Part shown: positions 52,612-60,264 of the stretch, piece by piece
Layout: the number at the start of each line of letters is the position of its first letter
Position numbering within the stretch: the first letter of the stretch is position 1
Assembly (NCBI RefSeq): GCF_045348435.1
Contig: NZ_CP157484.1
Span: 5,084,001-5,148,000, forward strand
Direction: 5' to 3'
Source of the DNA: Alsobacter sp045348435
GTDB taxonomy: Bacteria; Pseudomonadota; Alphaproteobacteria; Rhizobiales; Beijerinckiaceae
DNA: 64,000 nt
Translations under genes and position numbers: made by a program
The notes under the pieces: model-generated
Told to the model about the DNA's origin: nothing
The model's input: the letters and a program-made list of their open reading frames with translations, nothing else
The model's database searches: none

Positions 52612-52995
52612 CATGCTCCGGTCCACGGAGGGACATCTGCAGTGTCACGGATGGGGACCGGGGGTGGCGGCCTGGGCGAAGCGGGGTGACAGCCGGTTCG
52701 CAGAGGCGATCCGTCGGAGAGCCCGACGAGCGGAAGCGCCAAGGGGCTGACAGCGCCCCGAGGCGCTCCGGTGGATCTTCAAACGCCATGCGCGGAACGG
52801 CGAGAGCCTGGCGGCCTCGCGGTCCTCCCCACACTCCCCACATTCGCCGTGGGGCTGATCAGCGTCGCCGTTCCGCGCCGCCCTCCACCCTTCACCTCCG
52901 GGCCGACAGGCCGCGGAGCTGAAGGCGTATCCGCCGTCCCCCAGACCCGTTCACGCACGAAAAAACCCCCGCCGGGCGAACCGGCGAGGGCTTTT
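52612..52995 (+). ncRNA. Candidate structured non-coding RNA of unknown family
   Basis: Behind the promoter-like element are nested inverted repeats: CCGGTCC (52618-52624) / GGACCGG (52655-52661) enclosing GACA...TGTC; CGTCGG / CCGACG (52712-52728); AGCGCC-CCGA-GGCGCT (52752-52767); and a 14-bp perfect stem, 52790-52803 / 52865-52878, enclosing CCCCAC / GTGGGG (52836-52854). The rplT terminator at its end also has a T-run on this strand and could stop it. No open frame with family similarity crosses it. I looked for tmRNA, RNase P, SRP and 6S hallmarks and found none. GC-rich DNA yields such pairings by chance, so this is only a candidate. Confidence 0.3.
52960..52990 (-). terminator. Intrinsic terminator of rpmI-rplT
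   Basis: On the minus strand a 10-bp stem CCCTCGCCGG / CCGGCGGGGG (52981-52990 and 52966-52975, one T-G pair) with a short TTCGC loop precedes a run of six T (52960-52965). It lies 44 nt after the rplT stop and is also usable on the plus strand (T4). Confidence 0.9.
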
Positions 52996-53033
52996 GAACG
53001 ACGAAAGAAGCGAGCCCCGAAGGGCGGCGCCGA

Positions 53034-53408
53034 TCAGGCGGCCTTGTCGACCGCCGGCAGGGCCGACTTGGCCTTCTCGACGATGGCCTTGAAGGCCTCC
53101 GGCTCGCGGATGGCGATGTCGGAGAGCACCTTGCGGTCCACCTCGACGCCCGCCTTGGCGAGGCCGTCGATGAAGCGCGAATAGGTCAGGCCGAACTCGC
53201 GGACGGCGGCGTTGATGCGCTGGATCCAGAGCGCCCGGATGGTGCGCTTCTTGGCCTTGCGGTCGCGCGTGGCGTACTGCATGGCGCGATCGACCGCCGC
53301 CTTGGCGGTCCGGATGGTGTTCTTGCGGCGGCCGTAGAAACCTTTGGCGGCCTTCAGGGTCTTCTTGTGCTTCGCGTGGGAAGTCACGCCGCGCTTGACG
53401 CGAGCCAT
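53034..53408 (-). CDS. rplT: 50S ribosomal protein L20
   Basis: A 124-residue L20: MARVKRGVTSHAKHKKTLKA, AKGFYGRRKNTIRTAKAAVD, FIDGLAKAGVEVDRKVLSD. It is a primary 23S rRNA binder needed early in 50S assembly and, in E. coli, represses its own operon. It is 40 nt downstream of rpmI on the same strand with a Shine-Dalgarno GGAGAT. In many relatives pheST follows; here a terminator follows. Confidence 0.98.
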   Translation of the reverse strand: MARVKRGVTSHAKHKKTLKAAKGFYGRRKNTIRTAKAAVDRAMQYATRDRKAKKRTIRALWIQRINAAVREFGLTYSRFIDGLAKAGVEVDRKVLSDIAIREPEAFKAIVEKAKSALPAVDKAA

Positions 53409-53448
53409 GGCTGATCTCCTGGCGTTTGAGAAAGGGTGAGCCGGGCTA

Positions 53449-53649
53449 TCAGCCGTTCGGCAGGAAGTACTTCTTCACGTTGGCCGCGTCGCCCTCGAAG
53501 AGGACGGCCGTGCCGCGGTTGTTGCGGATCTGCTTGACGGTCCGCTTGATCATCCCGTGCCGCTTGCCGGCATGGGCGTACAGCACCTTGCCGGTGCCGG
53601 TGATCTTGAAGCGCTTCTTGGCGCTCGACTTGGTCTTCATCTTGGGCAT
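53449..53649 (-). CDS. rpmI: 50S ribosomal protein L35
   Basis: A 66-residue L35: MPKMKTKSSAKKRFKITGTG, ending KKYFLPNG. The start is fixed by AAGGAG 6 nt upstream (53656-53660) and by family length. A short hairpin GGACGGCC/GGCCGTCC (53662-53678) ends 1 nt from that site and could occlude it, a plausible point for L20 feedback as in E. coli. Confidence 0.97.
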   Translation of the reverse strand: MPKMKTKSSAKKRFKITGTGKVLYAHAGKRHGMIKRTVKQIRNNRGTAVLFEGDAANVKKYFLPNG

Positions 53650-53661
53650 TTTGCTCTCCTT

Positions 53662-53678
53662 GGACGGCCAGGCCGTCC
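53662..53678 (-). promoter_or_regulatory. Hairpin next to the rpmI ribosome-binding site
   Basis: GGACGGCC and GGCCGTCC are separated by a single base, forming a hairpin directly upstream of AAGGAG of rpmI. It is a candidate for translational control by L20. Confidence 0.4.
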
Positions 53679-53726
53679 CCGGTTTTGATGGTCGGCCGCA
53701 AGCGGCCGTTCGTCTCGTCATGAGCG

Positions 53727-53767
53727 AAAAAGAACCGCCACGGCAGCCCTAACGGCCGGGCGGTTCT
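53727..53767 (-). terminator. Leader terminator/attenuator before rpmI-rplT
   Basis: On the minus strand AGAACCGCC (53759-53767) pairs with GGCGGTTCT (53731-53739), with an inner CGGC/GCCG extension, followed by a T-run (53727-53731). It lies downstream of a good -10/-35 pair (53778-53805) and 78 nt upstream of rpmI, so it may be an attenuator; alternatively it ends the upstream DHDPS-family gene. Confidence 0.7.
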
Positions 53768-53777
53768 GAAGGCGCGG

Positions 53778-53805
53778 TCTATAGCAGAACCGGGCGGGGA
53801 ATCAA
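53778..53805 (-). promoter_or_regulatory. Promoter of rpmI-rplT
   Basis: On the minus strand TTGATT (53800-53805) and TATAGA (53778-53783) with 16-nt spacing. The predicted start is near 53771, giving a leader that begins with the attenuator-like hairpin. Confidence 0.5.
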
Positions 53806-53838
53806 GGCCGACCGGCCTCCCTCACTCCGCCGCGCCCC

Positions 53839-54771
53839 TCACTCGGCCGCCCGGCGGGCCGGCAGCACGCCCCAGGAGGCCAGCACGTCCGAAAGCGTCT
53901 TTCGGTCCGCGGCGTCCAGCGCCGGCAGGCCGGGCAGCCGCACCGGGCCGACCGGGTAGCCGATCAGTTCCATGGCCTCCTTGACGACCGTGACGTTGGC
54001 GCCGTTGCCGAACTTCGTCCGCATCGTCTCGAAGGCCGCGATGGTGGCCACGAGCTCGCGCACCTTGGCGAAGTCGCCGCCCTCCAGCGCCGCGTGGATG
54101 GCCAGCGAGCGGGCCGGGTCGACATTGACCAGGCCCGACGTGAAGCCCCGCGCCCCGGCGGCGTAGAAGGGGGCCGCCCAGCCCTCGGCGAGGCCGCAGA
54201 CCCAGACGGCGGTGTCCGGCCCGCTCGCCCGGATGCACTCGGAGAGCAGCATCAGATTGGGGGTGGCGAACTTCACCGCCGCCACGTTCGGGTGGTTGGC
54301 GATGCCCATGAGCTCGTCGACCTTCATGGCGTCGGAGCGCACATAGGCCACCAGCGGCAGGTCGACATCCTCGGCGATGCTGCGGAAATAGGCCGCCTGC
54401 GACTGCGGCGCCGCGAAGGGGTCCATCGGCTGGTGCGCCATGATGGCGTCCGCTCCGCCCGCCTTGGCCCGGCGGCCGAGCTCGATCGCCTCCTTGAGGG
54501 AGCGGCCCACCGCCGCCGTCAGCAGCGAGCGCGAGGCGTTGCCGGCGATCGCCCCGTCATGCACGGCCCGCACCTCGTCCGGCGTCAGCGCGTAGTACTC
54601 GCCGGTGTTGCCGGCCGACACGATGTTGTGGATCCCCCCCGCCGCGATGCGGTCGATGACGCGCCGCAGCTGGGCCTGGTCGACGTTTCCGGACGCGTCG
54701 TAGGGGGTGACGTGCACGCCCGAGATGCCCCGCAGGGCGGCGAGCAGGCGGGGGGAATGGGTCGTCGTCAT
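53839..54771 (-). CDS. DHDPS-family aldolase/dehydratase, probable sugar-acid enzyme
   Basis: A 310-residue (beta/alpha)8 enzyme of the dihydrodipicolinate synthase family. The Schiff-base Lys is in VAAVKFATPN (Lys about 167), the Tyr in LVAYVRSD (about 143), and the loop AGNTGEYYALT (about 53-63) is of the NTGE type seen in 2-keto-3-deoxy sugar-acid enzymes rather than lysine-pathway DapA. Neighbours (GntR regulator, SMP-30 lactonase, uronate dehydrogenase) suggest a KdgD-like 5-keto-4-deoxyglucarate dehydratase or a KDG-type aldolase. Its start overlaps the GntR stop as ATGA, so they are coupled. Confidence 0.85.
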   Translation of the reverse strand: MTTTHSPRLLAALRGISGVHVTPYDASGNVDQAQLRRVIDRIAAGGIHNIVSAGNTGEYYALTPDEVRAVHDGAIAGNASRSLLTAAVGRSLKEAIELGRRAKAGGADAIMAHQPMDPFAAPQSQAAYFRSIAEDVDLPLVAYVRSDAMKVDELMGIANHPNVAAVKFATPNLMLLSECIRASGPDTAVWVCGLAEGWAAPFYAAGARGFTSGLVNVDPARSLAIHAALEGGDFAKVRELVATIAAFETMRTKFGNGANVTVVKEAMELIGYPVGPVRLPGLPALDAADRKTLSDVLASWGVLPARRAAE

Positions 54772-55520
54772 GGCGTGGGCTCCAGGGGTGCGAGGGGGGG
54801 GGTCCGGGTCTCGAAGGCGGTCTTCACATGGTGGCGGGCCGAGCGCATCACGTGGTCGCGCATGGCGCGCTCGGCCTCGTCGGCGTCGCGCCGCGCCAGG
54901 GCGTCGAAGATGGCGGCGTGCTCGGCCAGCGCCCGCTCGCGCTCGGCGGCGTCGCCCAGGATGATGGCCCGGGCGGCGTGGACATAGATGCGCTGCCCCA
55001 CCAAAAGGCGCTGCAGATAGCGGCAGCCGGACACGTCGTGGATCCCGTCATGGAACTCGCCGTTGAGCTCGATGATCTGGGCGACGTCGCCCGCCGCCGT
55101 GGCGGCCCGCATCCGGGCGATGACGTCGGCCAGCGCCTCGACCCCGGCGGCCTCGATGCGCTGGGCCGCCATGCGGGCGATCATGCCCTCCAGGGCGGCG
55201 CGGGCCAGCGCCATCTCCTCCGCCTGCCGGGCGTCGAAGGTCACCCGCACGCCGCGGCGCGGCTCGGTCGCCACCAGCCCCTCGGCCTCCAGGCGCCGCA
55301 GCGCCTCCTTGAGGGGCGTGGTGCTGACGCCCAGCTGCTCGGCCATCTGGCGCTCGTTCAGCCAGGCGCCGGCCGGCAGCTCGCCGCCGATGATGGCGCG
55401 CCGCAGAACGTCGTGGACATGCTCGCGCAGGCCCTTCAGAAAAGCCGGGTCGACGGGCGCGAGGGCGGCGGCTTCGGGCCGTTCGCCTTGTCGTCCGCTC
55501 GGCGGTCGTCCGCTCACCAT
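54768..55520 (-). CDS. GntR-family regulator (FCD subfamily)
   Basis: A 250-residue regulator. The GntR winged HTH is at about residues 30-95 (GELPAGAWLNERQMAEQLGV; TTPLKEALRRLEAEGLVATE), followed by an all-helical FCD ligand-binding domain whose metal/ligand residues are in IIELNGEFHDGIHDVSGC and later RALAEHAAIFDALARRD. FCD regulators usually repress sugar-acid genes and release on binding an intermediate. It is divergent from the SMP-30 gene across 112 nt that hold a perfect palindrome, and is followed by the DHDPS-family gene it overlaps. Confidence 0.9.
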   Translation of the reverse strand: MVSGRPPSGRQGERPEAAALAPVDPAFLKGLREHVHDVLRRAIIGGELPAGAWLNERQMAEQLGVSTTPLKEALRRLEAEGLVATEPRRGVRVTFDARQAEEMALARAALEGMIARMAAQRIEAAGVEALADVIARMRAATAAGDVAQIIELNGEFHDGIHDVSGCRYLQRLLVGQRIYVHAARAIILGDAAERERALAEHAAIFDALARRDADEAERAMRDHVMRSARHHVKTAFETRTPPLAPLEPTP

Positions 55521-55557
55521 GGATCTCCGGGTTCGGCGGGTTCCGTGCTGGCGCGAC

Positions 55558-55569
55558 TTGATATATCAA
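55558..55569. promoter_or_regulatory. Perfect palindrome TTGATATATCAA, likely GntR/FCD operator
   Basis: A 12-bp perfect palindrome in the 112-nt divergent region between the GntR regulator and the SMP-30 gene. It is one of very few AT-rich spots in the surrounding GC-rich DNA, and is of the size and symmetry expected of FCD-GntR sites. It could control both directions. Confidence 0.65.
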
Positions 55570-55632
55570 CGACATCGAAAATCAAGGCGGCGGCGCGGAC
55601 ATGTCGCCGGCCGCCCCTCAGGAGAACGCCTC

Positions 55633-56529
55633 ATGCGCATCGATGCCCCCGACGTCGAGGTCCTGATCGACACGCCGCTCGGCACCGGCGAGGGGCCGCT
55701 CTGGTCCGCGGCCGAGCAGGCGCTCTACTTCGTCGACATCGAGGCGCCGGCCCTCTTTCGCTTCGATCCGGCGACCCGCGCCCTGAAGCGCTGGGACATG
55801 CCGAGCCCCATCGGCAGCTTCGGCCTCTGCCCGGACGGCCGCGCCGTGGTGGCGCTGAAGACCGGCGTCCACCTGTTCGATTTCGCCACCGGCGCCTTCG
55901 ACTTCCTGGTCGCCCCGGAGCCGGACAAGCCCGGCAACCGCCTCAATGACGGCAAGGTCGGGCCGGACGGCCGGTTCTGGGTCGGCAGCATGGACGACCG
56001 CCCCGAGAAGGAGCCCGTCGCCGCCCTCTACCGCATCGATCCGGACGGCGCCTGCACGCGCATGTTCGACGGCCTCACGGTGTCGAACGGGCTCGCCTGG
56101 AGCCCCGACGGGCGCACCATGTTCCACTCCGACAGCCGCCAGCGCTTCATCCAGGCCTTCGATTTCGACCCCGTGGCCGGGGCGCTCTCCAACCGCCGCC
56201 GCCTGCGCATGATGGAGGAGGACGACGGCCGCCCCGACGGCGCGGCCTGCGACGCCGAGGGCTTCTACTGGTCGTCCGGCGTCTCGGCCGGCTGCCTCAA
56301 CCGCATCGCCCCGGACGGGACGCTCGACCGCAAGGTGAAGCTGCCCGTGTTCGGCCCCACCATGCCGTGCTTCGGCGGGCCGGACCTGAAGACGCTCTAC
56401 GTCACCTCGCTGCGCAAGGAGCGCGACGGCGTGCGCCAGGCGGGCACGCTGATCCGTTTCGACGTCGATGTCCCCGGCGCGCCGGTGGCGCGCTTCGGCG
56501 AGCCGCTGCGGGCTACTCCGCGGCCGTGA
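55633..56529 (+). CDS. SMP-30/gluconolactonase-like lactonase
   Basis: A 298-residue six-bladed propeller of the SMP-30/gluconolactonase/LRE family. The metal-site Glu is in GTGEGPLW (about residue 20), followed by NRLNDGKVGPDGRFWVGSMD (Asn about 104), VSNGLAWSPDGRTMF (Asn) and DGAACDAEGFYW (Asp about 202). AGGAG lies 8 nt upstream. In this context it would open the aldaro-lactone made by the uronate dehydrogenase encoded next, giving glucarate or galactarate. Its 3' end overlaps the convergent udh gene by 17 nt. Confidence 0.88.
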   Translation: MRIDAPDVEVLIDTPLGTGEGPLWSAAEQALYFVDIEAPALFRFDPATRALKRWDMPSPIGSFGLCPDGRAVVALKTGVHLFDFATGAFDFLVAPEPDKPGNRLNDGKVGPDGRFWVGSMDDRPEKEPVAALYRIDPDGACTRMFDGLTVSNGLAWSPDGRTMFHSDSRQRFIQAFDFDPVAGALSNRRRLRMMEEDDGRPDGAACDAEGFYWSSGVSAGCLNRIAPDGTLDRKVKLPVFGPTMPCFGGPDLKTLYVTSLRKERDGVRQAGTLIRFDVDVPGAPVARFGEPLRATPRP

Positions 56530-57322
56530 TCGGCCGGCCCGCATATTCCATGGCGCAGAACGGACCGCCCTGGAAGTGCAGGTCCGCGGGCTCATGGGCG
56601 AGGCCGGCCTCGGCGGCCAGCGCCGCGTCCTGGTGGTCCTCGGCCCGGTCCTGCGGCTGGTAGCCGAGCCGGTAGGCGGCGGAGTTGTCGTACCAGCAGG
56701 CGGCGTTCTTGCTGACGCCATAGACCACGTTGCAGTGGATGTCGGGGTGCTGCAGCCCGATCATGCAGAGCTGGGCGAGGTCGCGCCCGCTCACCCAGAT
56801 GGCCAGCGCCCGGGCGCTGCCGGGCGTGTCGGCCGCGTTGCCGATGCGCAGCAGCATGCTGGTCACGCCATATTTGTCGGCGTACAGCGAGGCCACCGCC
56901 TCGCCCCAGCACTTGCTCAGCCCGTAGCGGCTGTCGGGCTTCACCGGAACGGTCTCGTCGATGCGCTGGGCGCGGGGATAGAACCCCACCGCGTGGTTGC
57001 TGGAGCCGAACACCACCCGCCGCACCCCGTGGCGGCGGGCCGCCTCGTAGACGTTCCACGTCCCGATCACGTTGGCCTGCAGGATCGGCTCGAACGGCGC
57101 CTCGTTGGGCTGGGCCGCCAGATGGATCACGGCGTCCATGCCCTGCATGGCCCGCTCGACGGCCGCCATGTCGGAGATGTCGCCGGTCTGGCTCTCCTCG
57201 TTCGGCCCGAGCGGTGGCGCGTCCACCCTGTCGAAAGTCCGGATCAGGTCGAAGCGGCCGGAGAACTCGCCGCGCAGCTTGCGCCCCACATGCCCGGCGC
57301 CGCCGGTGATCAGGATCTTCAT
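56513..57322 (-). CDS. udh: Uronate dehydrogenase (NAD-dependent SDR)
   Basis: A 269-residue short-chain dehydrogenase. The NAD motif GGAGHVG is at residues 7-13, the catalytic SSNH at 107-110, and Tyr133-Lys137 in RYGLSKCWGE. The sequence resembles Agrobacterium uronate dehydrogenase along its length (FEPILQANVIGTWNVYEAAR; VVYGVSKNAACWYDNSAAY; late FQGGPF). It oxidises glucuronate or galacturonate to the aldarolactone with NAD. The start is the ATG at 57322; the frame is open upstream. Divergent from the MFS gene. Confidence 0.88.
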   Translation of the reverse strand: MKILITGGAGHVGRKLRGEFSGRFDLIRTFDRVDAPPLGPNEESQTGDISDMAAVERAMQGMDAVIHLAAQPNEAPFEPILQANVIGTWNVYEAARRHGVRRVVFGSSNHAVGFYPRAQRIDETVPVKPDSRYGLSKCWGEAVASLYADKYGVTSMLLRIGNAADTPGSARALAIWVSGRDLAQLCMIGLQHPDIHCNVVYGVSKNAACWYDNSAAYRLGYQPQDRAEDHQDAALAAEAGLAHEPADLHFQGGPFCAMEYAGRPITAAE

Positions 57323-57492
57323 CGATGTGCCCTCGTTGGGTCCGCCCGACGCTGCGCGTCGGCGGTTCGGGGCGAAAGAGAGCCTCCCCCGCGCCATTTC
57401 GCAAGAGGGACGGCGCCGCCGGGGCTCGATGTCGGCTACACCCGGCGCAGGGCGGCGTGCTAGGACAGGGCGTCTCCGATGTTCCGGACCCC

Positions 57493-58761
57493 ATGACCAT
57501 CACCAACGCCAGCGGCTGGGCCGCGCTGCGCTCGCGCGATTACCGGCTCTTCTTCGGCGCCCGGTTCCTGTCCGGGCTCGCGATGCAGGTCCAGAATGTC
57601 GGGCTCGGATGGCTGGTCTATGACCGCACCGGCAGCGCGCTGGCGCTGGGCCTGGTCGGCCTCGCGGCGTTCCTGCCCGCCTTGGCGCTGGCGCTGGTCA
57701 CCGGCCATGTGGCGGACCGGTTCGACCGGCGGCGCATCATCGTGGCCTGCTGGTCGGTGGTGGCGATGGGTTCGCTCGGGCTTTGGGCCGTCGCGCTCGA
57801 TCCGAGGACGCCGGTCTGGCCCATCTATGCGCTGGCCGTCCTGGTCGGGGCGGCGCGGTCCTTCGCCAATCCGGCCAGCCAGGCCCTGATGCCCAACCTG
57901 GTCGGCCGCGCCAATTTCGCCAGCGCGGTGGCGCTGAACGCCTCCGCCTGGCAGACCTCCTCGATCGCCGGTCCGGCCGTGGGCGGCCTGCTCTACGCCT
58001 TCGGCGCGCCGGTGGTGTTCGCGGCGGCGGCGGGGGGCTTCGCGACCGCGGCCGCGCTCGTGTCGCTGATCCGCGTCGCCGCCCGCACGAGCCCGGTCCG
58101 GAAGGCCACGCTCTCGACCCTGCTGGCCGGCATCCGCTTCATCAGGGCGCGGCCGGTCATCCTAGGGGCGATCTCGCTCGACCTGTTCGCCGTGCTGCTG
58201 GGCGGCGCCACCGCCCTGCTGCCGATCTATGCGCGGGACGTGCTCCTGGTCGGGCCGGTCGGGCTCGGGCTGCTGCGCAGCGCCCCGGCGCTCGGGGCCG
58301 TGGCGATGTCCGTCACGCTGGCGGCCCGGCCTCTGCAGAAGCGCGCCGGCCGCACCATGTTCCAGGCGGTTGGGGTGTTCGGGCTGGCCACGATCGTGTT
58401 CGGCCTGTCCACCCACATCGTGTTGTCGATGGCCTGCCTCGCCGTGCTCGGCGCCTCCGACATGATCAGCGTCTATGTGCGCCAGACGCTCGTGCAGGCG
58501 GAGACCCCGGACGAGATGCGCGGCCGGGTGGCGGCGGTGAACAGCGTCTTCGTCGGCGCCTCCAACGAACTCGGCGAGTTCGAATCCGGCGCGCTGGCCG
58601 CCGCCATCGGGGCGGTCCCGGCCGTGGTGGTGGGCGGGTTCGGCACCATCATGGTGGCGGCCCTCTGGGCGAGGCTGTTCCCGGCGCTCTGGATGCGCGA
58701 CCGGCTGGTCGCCGACCGCCCCGCTCCCCGCCCGGCCGAAGAGCCGGTCCTCGCCAAATAG
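57493..58761 (+). CDS. MFS transporter (EntS/MFS_3-like)
   Basis: A 422-residue, 12-helix transporter of the MFS_3 (EntS-like) type. Helix 1-2 region is DYRLFFGARFLSGLAMQVQN, the loop motif between helices 2 and 3 is GHVADRFDRRRI, and a matching late motif is RGRVAAVNSVFVGASNELG. This subfamily exports siderophores, drugs or unknown solutes. The ATG at 57493 starts at the family N-terminus. Divergent from udh, though the transporter type is not that of a uronate importer, so a functional link is not implied. It ends 3 nt from the convergent LysR gene. Confidence 0.85.
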   Translation: MTITNASGWAALRSRDYRLFFGARFLSGLAMQVQNVGLGWLVYDRTGSALALGLVGLAAFLPALALALVTGHVADRFDRRRIIVACWSVVAMGSLGLWAVALDPRTPVWPIYALAVLVGAARSFANPASQALMPNLVGRANFASAVALNASAWQTSSIAGPAVGGLLYAFGAPVVFAAAAGGFATAAALVSLIRVAARTSPVRKATLSTLLAGIRFIRARPVILGAISLDLFAVLLGGATALLPIYARDVLLVGPVGLGLLRSAPALGAVAMSVTLAARPLQKRAGRTMFQAVGVFGLATIVFGLSTHIVLSMACLAVLGASDMISVYVRQTLVQAETPDEMRGRVAAVNSVFVGASNELGEFESGALAAAIGAVPAVVVGGFGTIMVAALWARLFPALWMRDRLVADRPAPRPAEEPVLAK

Positions 58762-58764
58762 GCC

Positions 58765-59700
58765 TCAGGCCAGCAGCCGGCTGCGCGGCCGGGGCGCCGG
58801 GGTCGGAACGCCCGCCAGCGTCATGGCCGGACCGCGGTCCAGCATCGCGGACCGCGACCCGTCGCGCAGCGCGCCCCGGATCTCCTCGGCCAGCGACGTC
58901 GCCTCCGGCGAGCGGGTCTGGCCGACCAGCATGCCGATCCGGTTCACGGGCAGCTCCGGCAGCCCCTGCTCGGGGCCCAGCAGCCGCATGCCCGGCCCGA
59001 TCGCGCATTCCGGGAACACCGTCGCGGCGAGCCCGGCCCGCACGATCGGGGCCAGAGCCGCCTGGCTGGACGACGCCAGCAGCAGCCGCCACGGGATGCC
59101 GGCCTGCTGCAGGGCGTCCGTGGCGGCCCGCCGCCAGGCGCAGGTCGGTCCCGACAGCGCCAGCGGCATCGGGCGGCTCTCATGGACGCACGAGGCGGAG
59201 CCGACCACCCAGCGCAGCGGCTCCTCGCGCAGGATCTCGGCTCCGTTCAGCGCGCCGCAGAAGGTCACGACCGCCATGTCGACCTCGCGCGCCGAGACGC
59301 GCTCCGCCAGCAGCAGCGAGCCCTCGCAGACCACCGACATCTCGACCAGCGGATGCCGGCGCATGAAGCGCTTCAGGATCTCCGGCAGGAAGGAATCGGC
59401 GTAGTCGTCCGGAATGCCCAGCCGCACCCGGCCCGCCAGGGCCTTGTTGGAGACGCTCGCGAAGGCGGCGGCCTCGAGCTGCAGCATCTGGCGGGCGTAG
59501 TCGACCAGCTTCTCGCCCTCCTCGGAGAGGCGCACGCCGCGCCCCTGCTTGAGAAAGAGCGGGCGGCCCAGCATCTCCTCCAGCCGGCGGATCTGCATCG
59601 AGACGGCCGACTGGGTCTTGTTCACCCGCTCGGCGGCTCGCGTGAAACTGCCCGTGTCGATGATGGCGACGAAGCTGCGCAGTTGATCGGTGTCCAGCAT
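58765..59700 (-). CDS. LysR-family transcriptional regulator
   Basis: A 311-residue LysR-type protein with the HTH at about residues 1-60 (MLDTDQLRSFVAIIDTGSFT; KTQSAVSMQIRRLEEMLG), followed by a binding domain. The ATG at 59700 has GGGAG 6 nt upstream; an in-frame extension to 59754 is not family-like. The gene diverges from DUF1127 (59850) across about 150 nt that include an AT-richer patch; it may control its own promoter or that neighbour. Target unknown. Confidence 0.88.
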   Translation of the reverse strand: MLDTDQLRSFVAIIDTGSFTRAAERVNKTQSAVSMQIRRLEEMLGRPLFLKQGRGVRLSEEGEKLVDYARQMLQLEAAAFASVSNKALAGRVRLGIPDDYADSFLPEILKRFMRRHPLVEMSVVCEGSLLLAERVSAREVDMAVVTFCGALNGAEILREEPLRWVVGSASCVHESRPMPLALSGPTCAWRRAATDALQQAGIPWRLLLASSSQAALAPIVRAGLAATVFPECAIGPGMRLLGPEQGLPELPVNRIGMLVGQTRSPEATSLAEEIRGALRDGSRSAMLDRGPAMTLAGVPTPAPRPRSRLLA

Positions 59701-59849
59701 GGGGGGCTCCCGGACGAAGTGATCTCGTTTCGCGATGACTCCAATTACAACCATTCGTTGGACCGATCAATAGAGCAAGAGCATGCTCCTTTCATCGGAA
59801 TTAGCGATCGATGGCTCAGGCTACGGTCCCCCAACCACGGAGCAGATCC

Positions 59850-60161
59850 ATGTCCCCCGGCATCGTTCTCAACCGGCCCCCCCGGGGCCTCGCCGCCTCC
59901 CGCCCGACCGTCACCGCCCGGAGCGCCATCAGCTTCGGCCGGATCGCCGCGCTGAGCCTGCGGGCTCTGGGATGGCCCGCCCGCTACGTCGCGGCCCGCC
60001 GCAACCTGGCGATCCTGGCCGCCATGTCGGACCTCCAGCTGAGGGATATCGGCCTCACCCGGTCCGACATCCGGAACGTCACGGCCCTGCCGCGCGACGA
60101 GGACCCGACCCCGCTGCTCGCCGACATCGTCCAGGAGCGCCGCCGCCGGCGCCGGGCCTGA
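59850..60161 (+). CDS. DUF1127-domain protein
   Basis: A 103-residue protein. The DUF1127 motif is clear near the end of the middle part (LAAMSDLQLRDIGLTRSDIR), a short Arg-rich alphaproteobacterial domain found in stress- and RNA-linked small proteins. The rest is an Arg/Ala-rich N-terminal extension and an Arg-rich tail. ATG 59850 has GGAG 7 nt upstream, whereas ATG 59811 lacks one. Function unknown. Confidence 0.85.
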   Translation: MSPGIVLNRPPRGLAASRPTVTARSAISFGRIAALSLRALGWPARYVAARRNLAILAAMSDLQLRDIGLTRSDIRNVTALPRDEDPTPLLADIVQERRRRRRA

Positions 60162-60264
60162 CATCCCCGGACCGAGAGCCTCCCGGCTCGCCCGCCGGCT
60201 GCGCCCGGTGTGGACATCCCCCGGACCCTGTGGCTTGCTCGGCGGGCCGCAGGAGCCGCCCGGG

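Larger units (their letters stand above)
52396..53033. other. 638-nt gene-free region between rhodanese and rplT
   Basis: No protein-coding gene is supportable here. From left to right: a family A repeat (52418-52545), a promoter-like TTGACA/TATAAC pair (52579-52605), a stretch with strong inverted repeats (52612-52880), and the terminator of rplT (52960-52990). Confidence 0.7.

Noticed and set aside
52612..52995. tmRNA, RNase P RNA, SRP RNA or 6S RNA as identity of the structured gap
   Set aside because: No tag-peptide frame, no RNase P CR-I-like segment, no SRP loop consensus and no clear 6S long-stem pattern.
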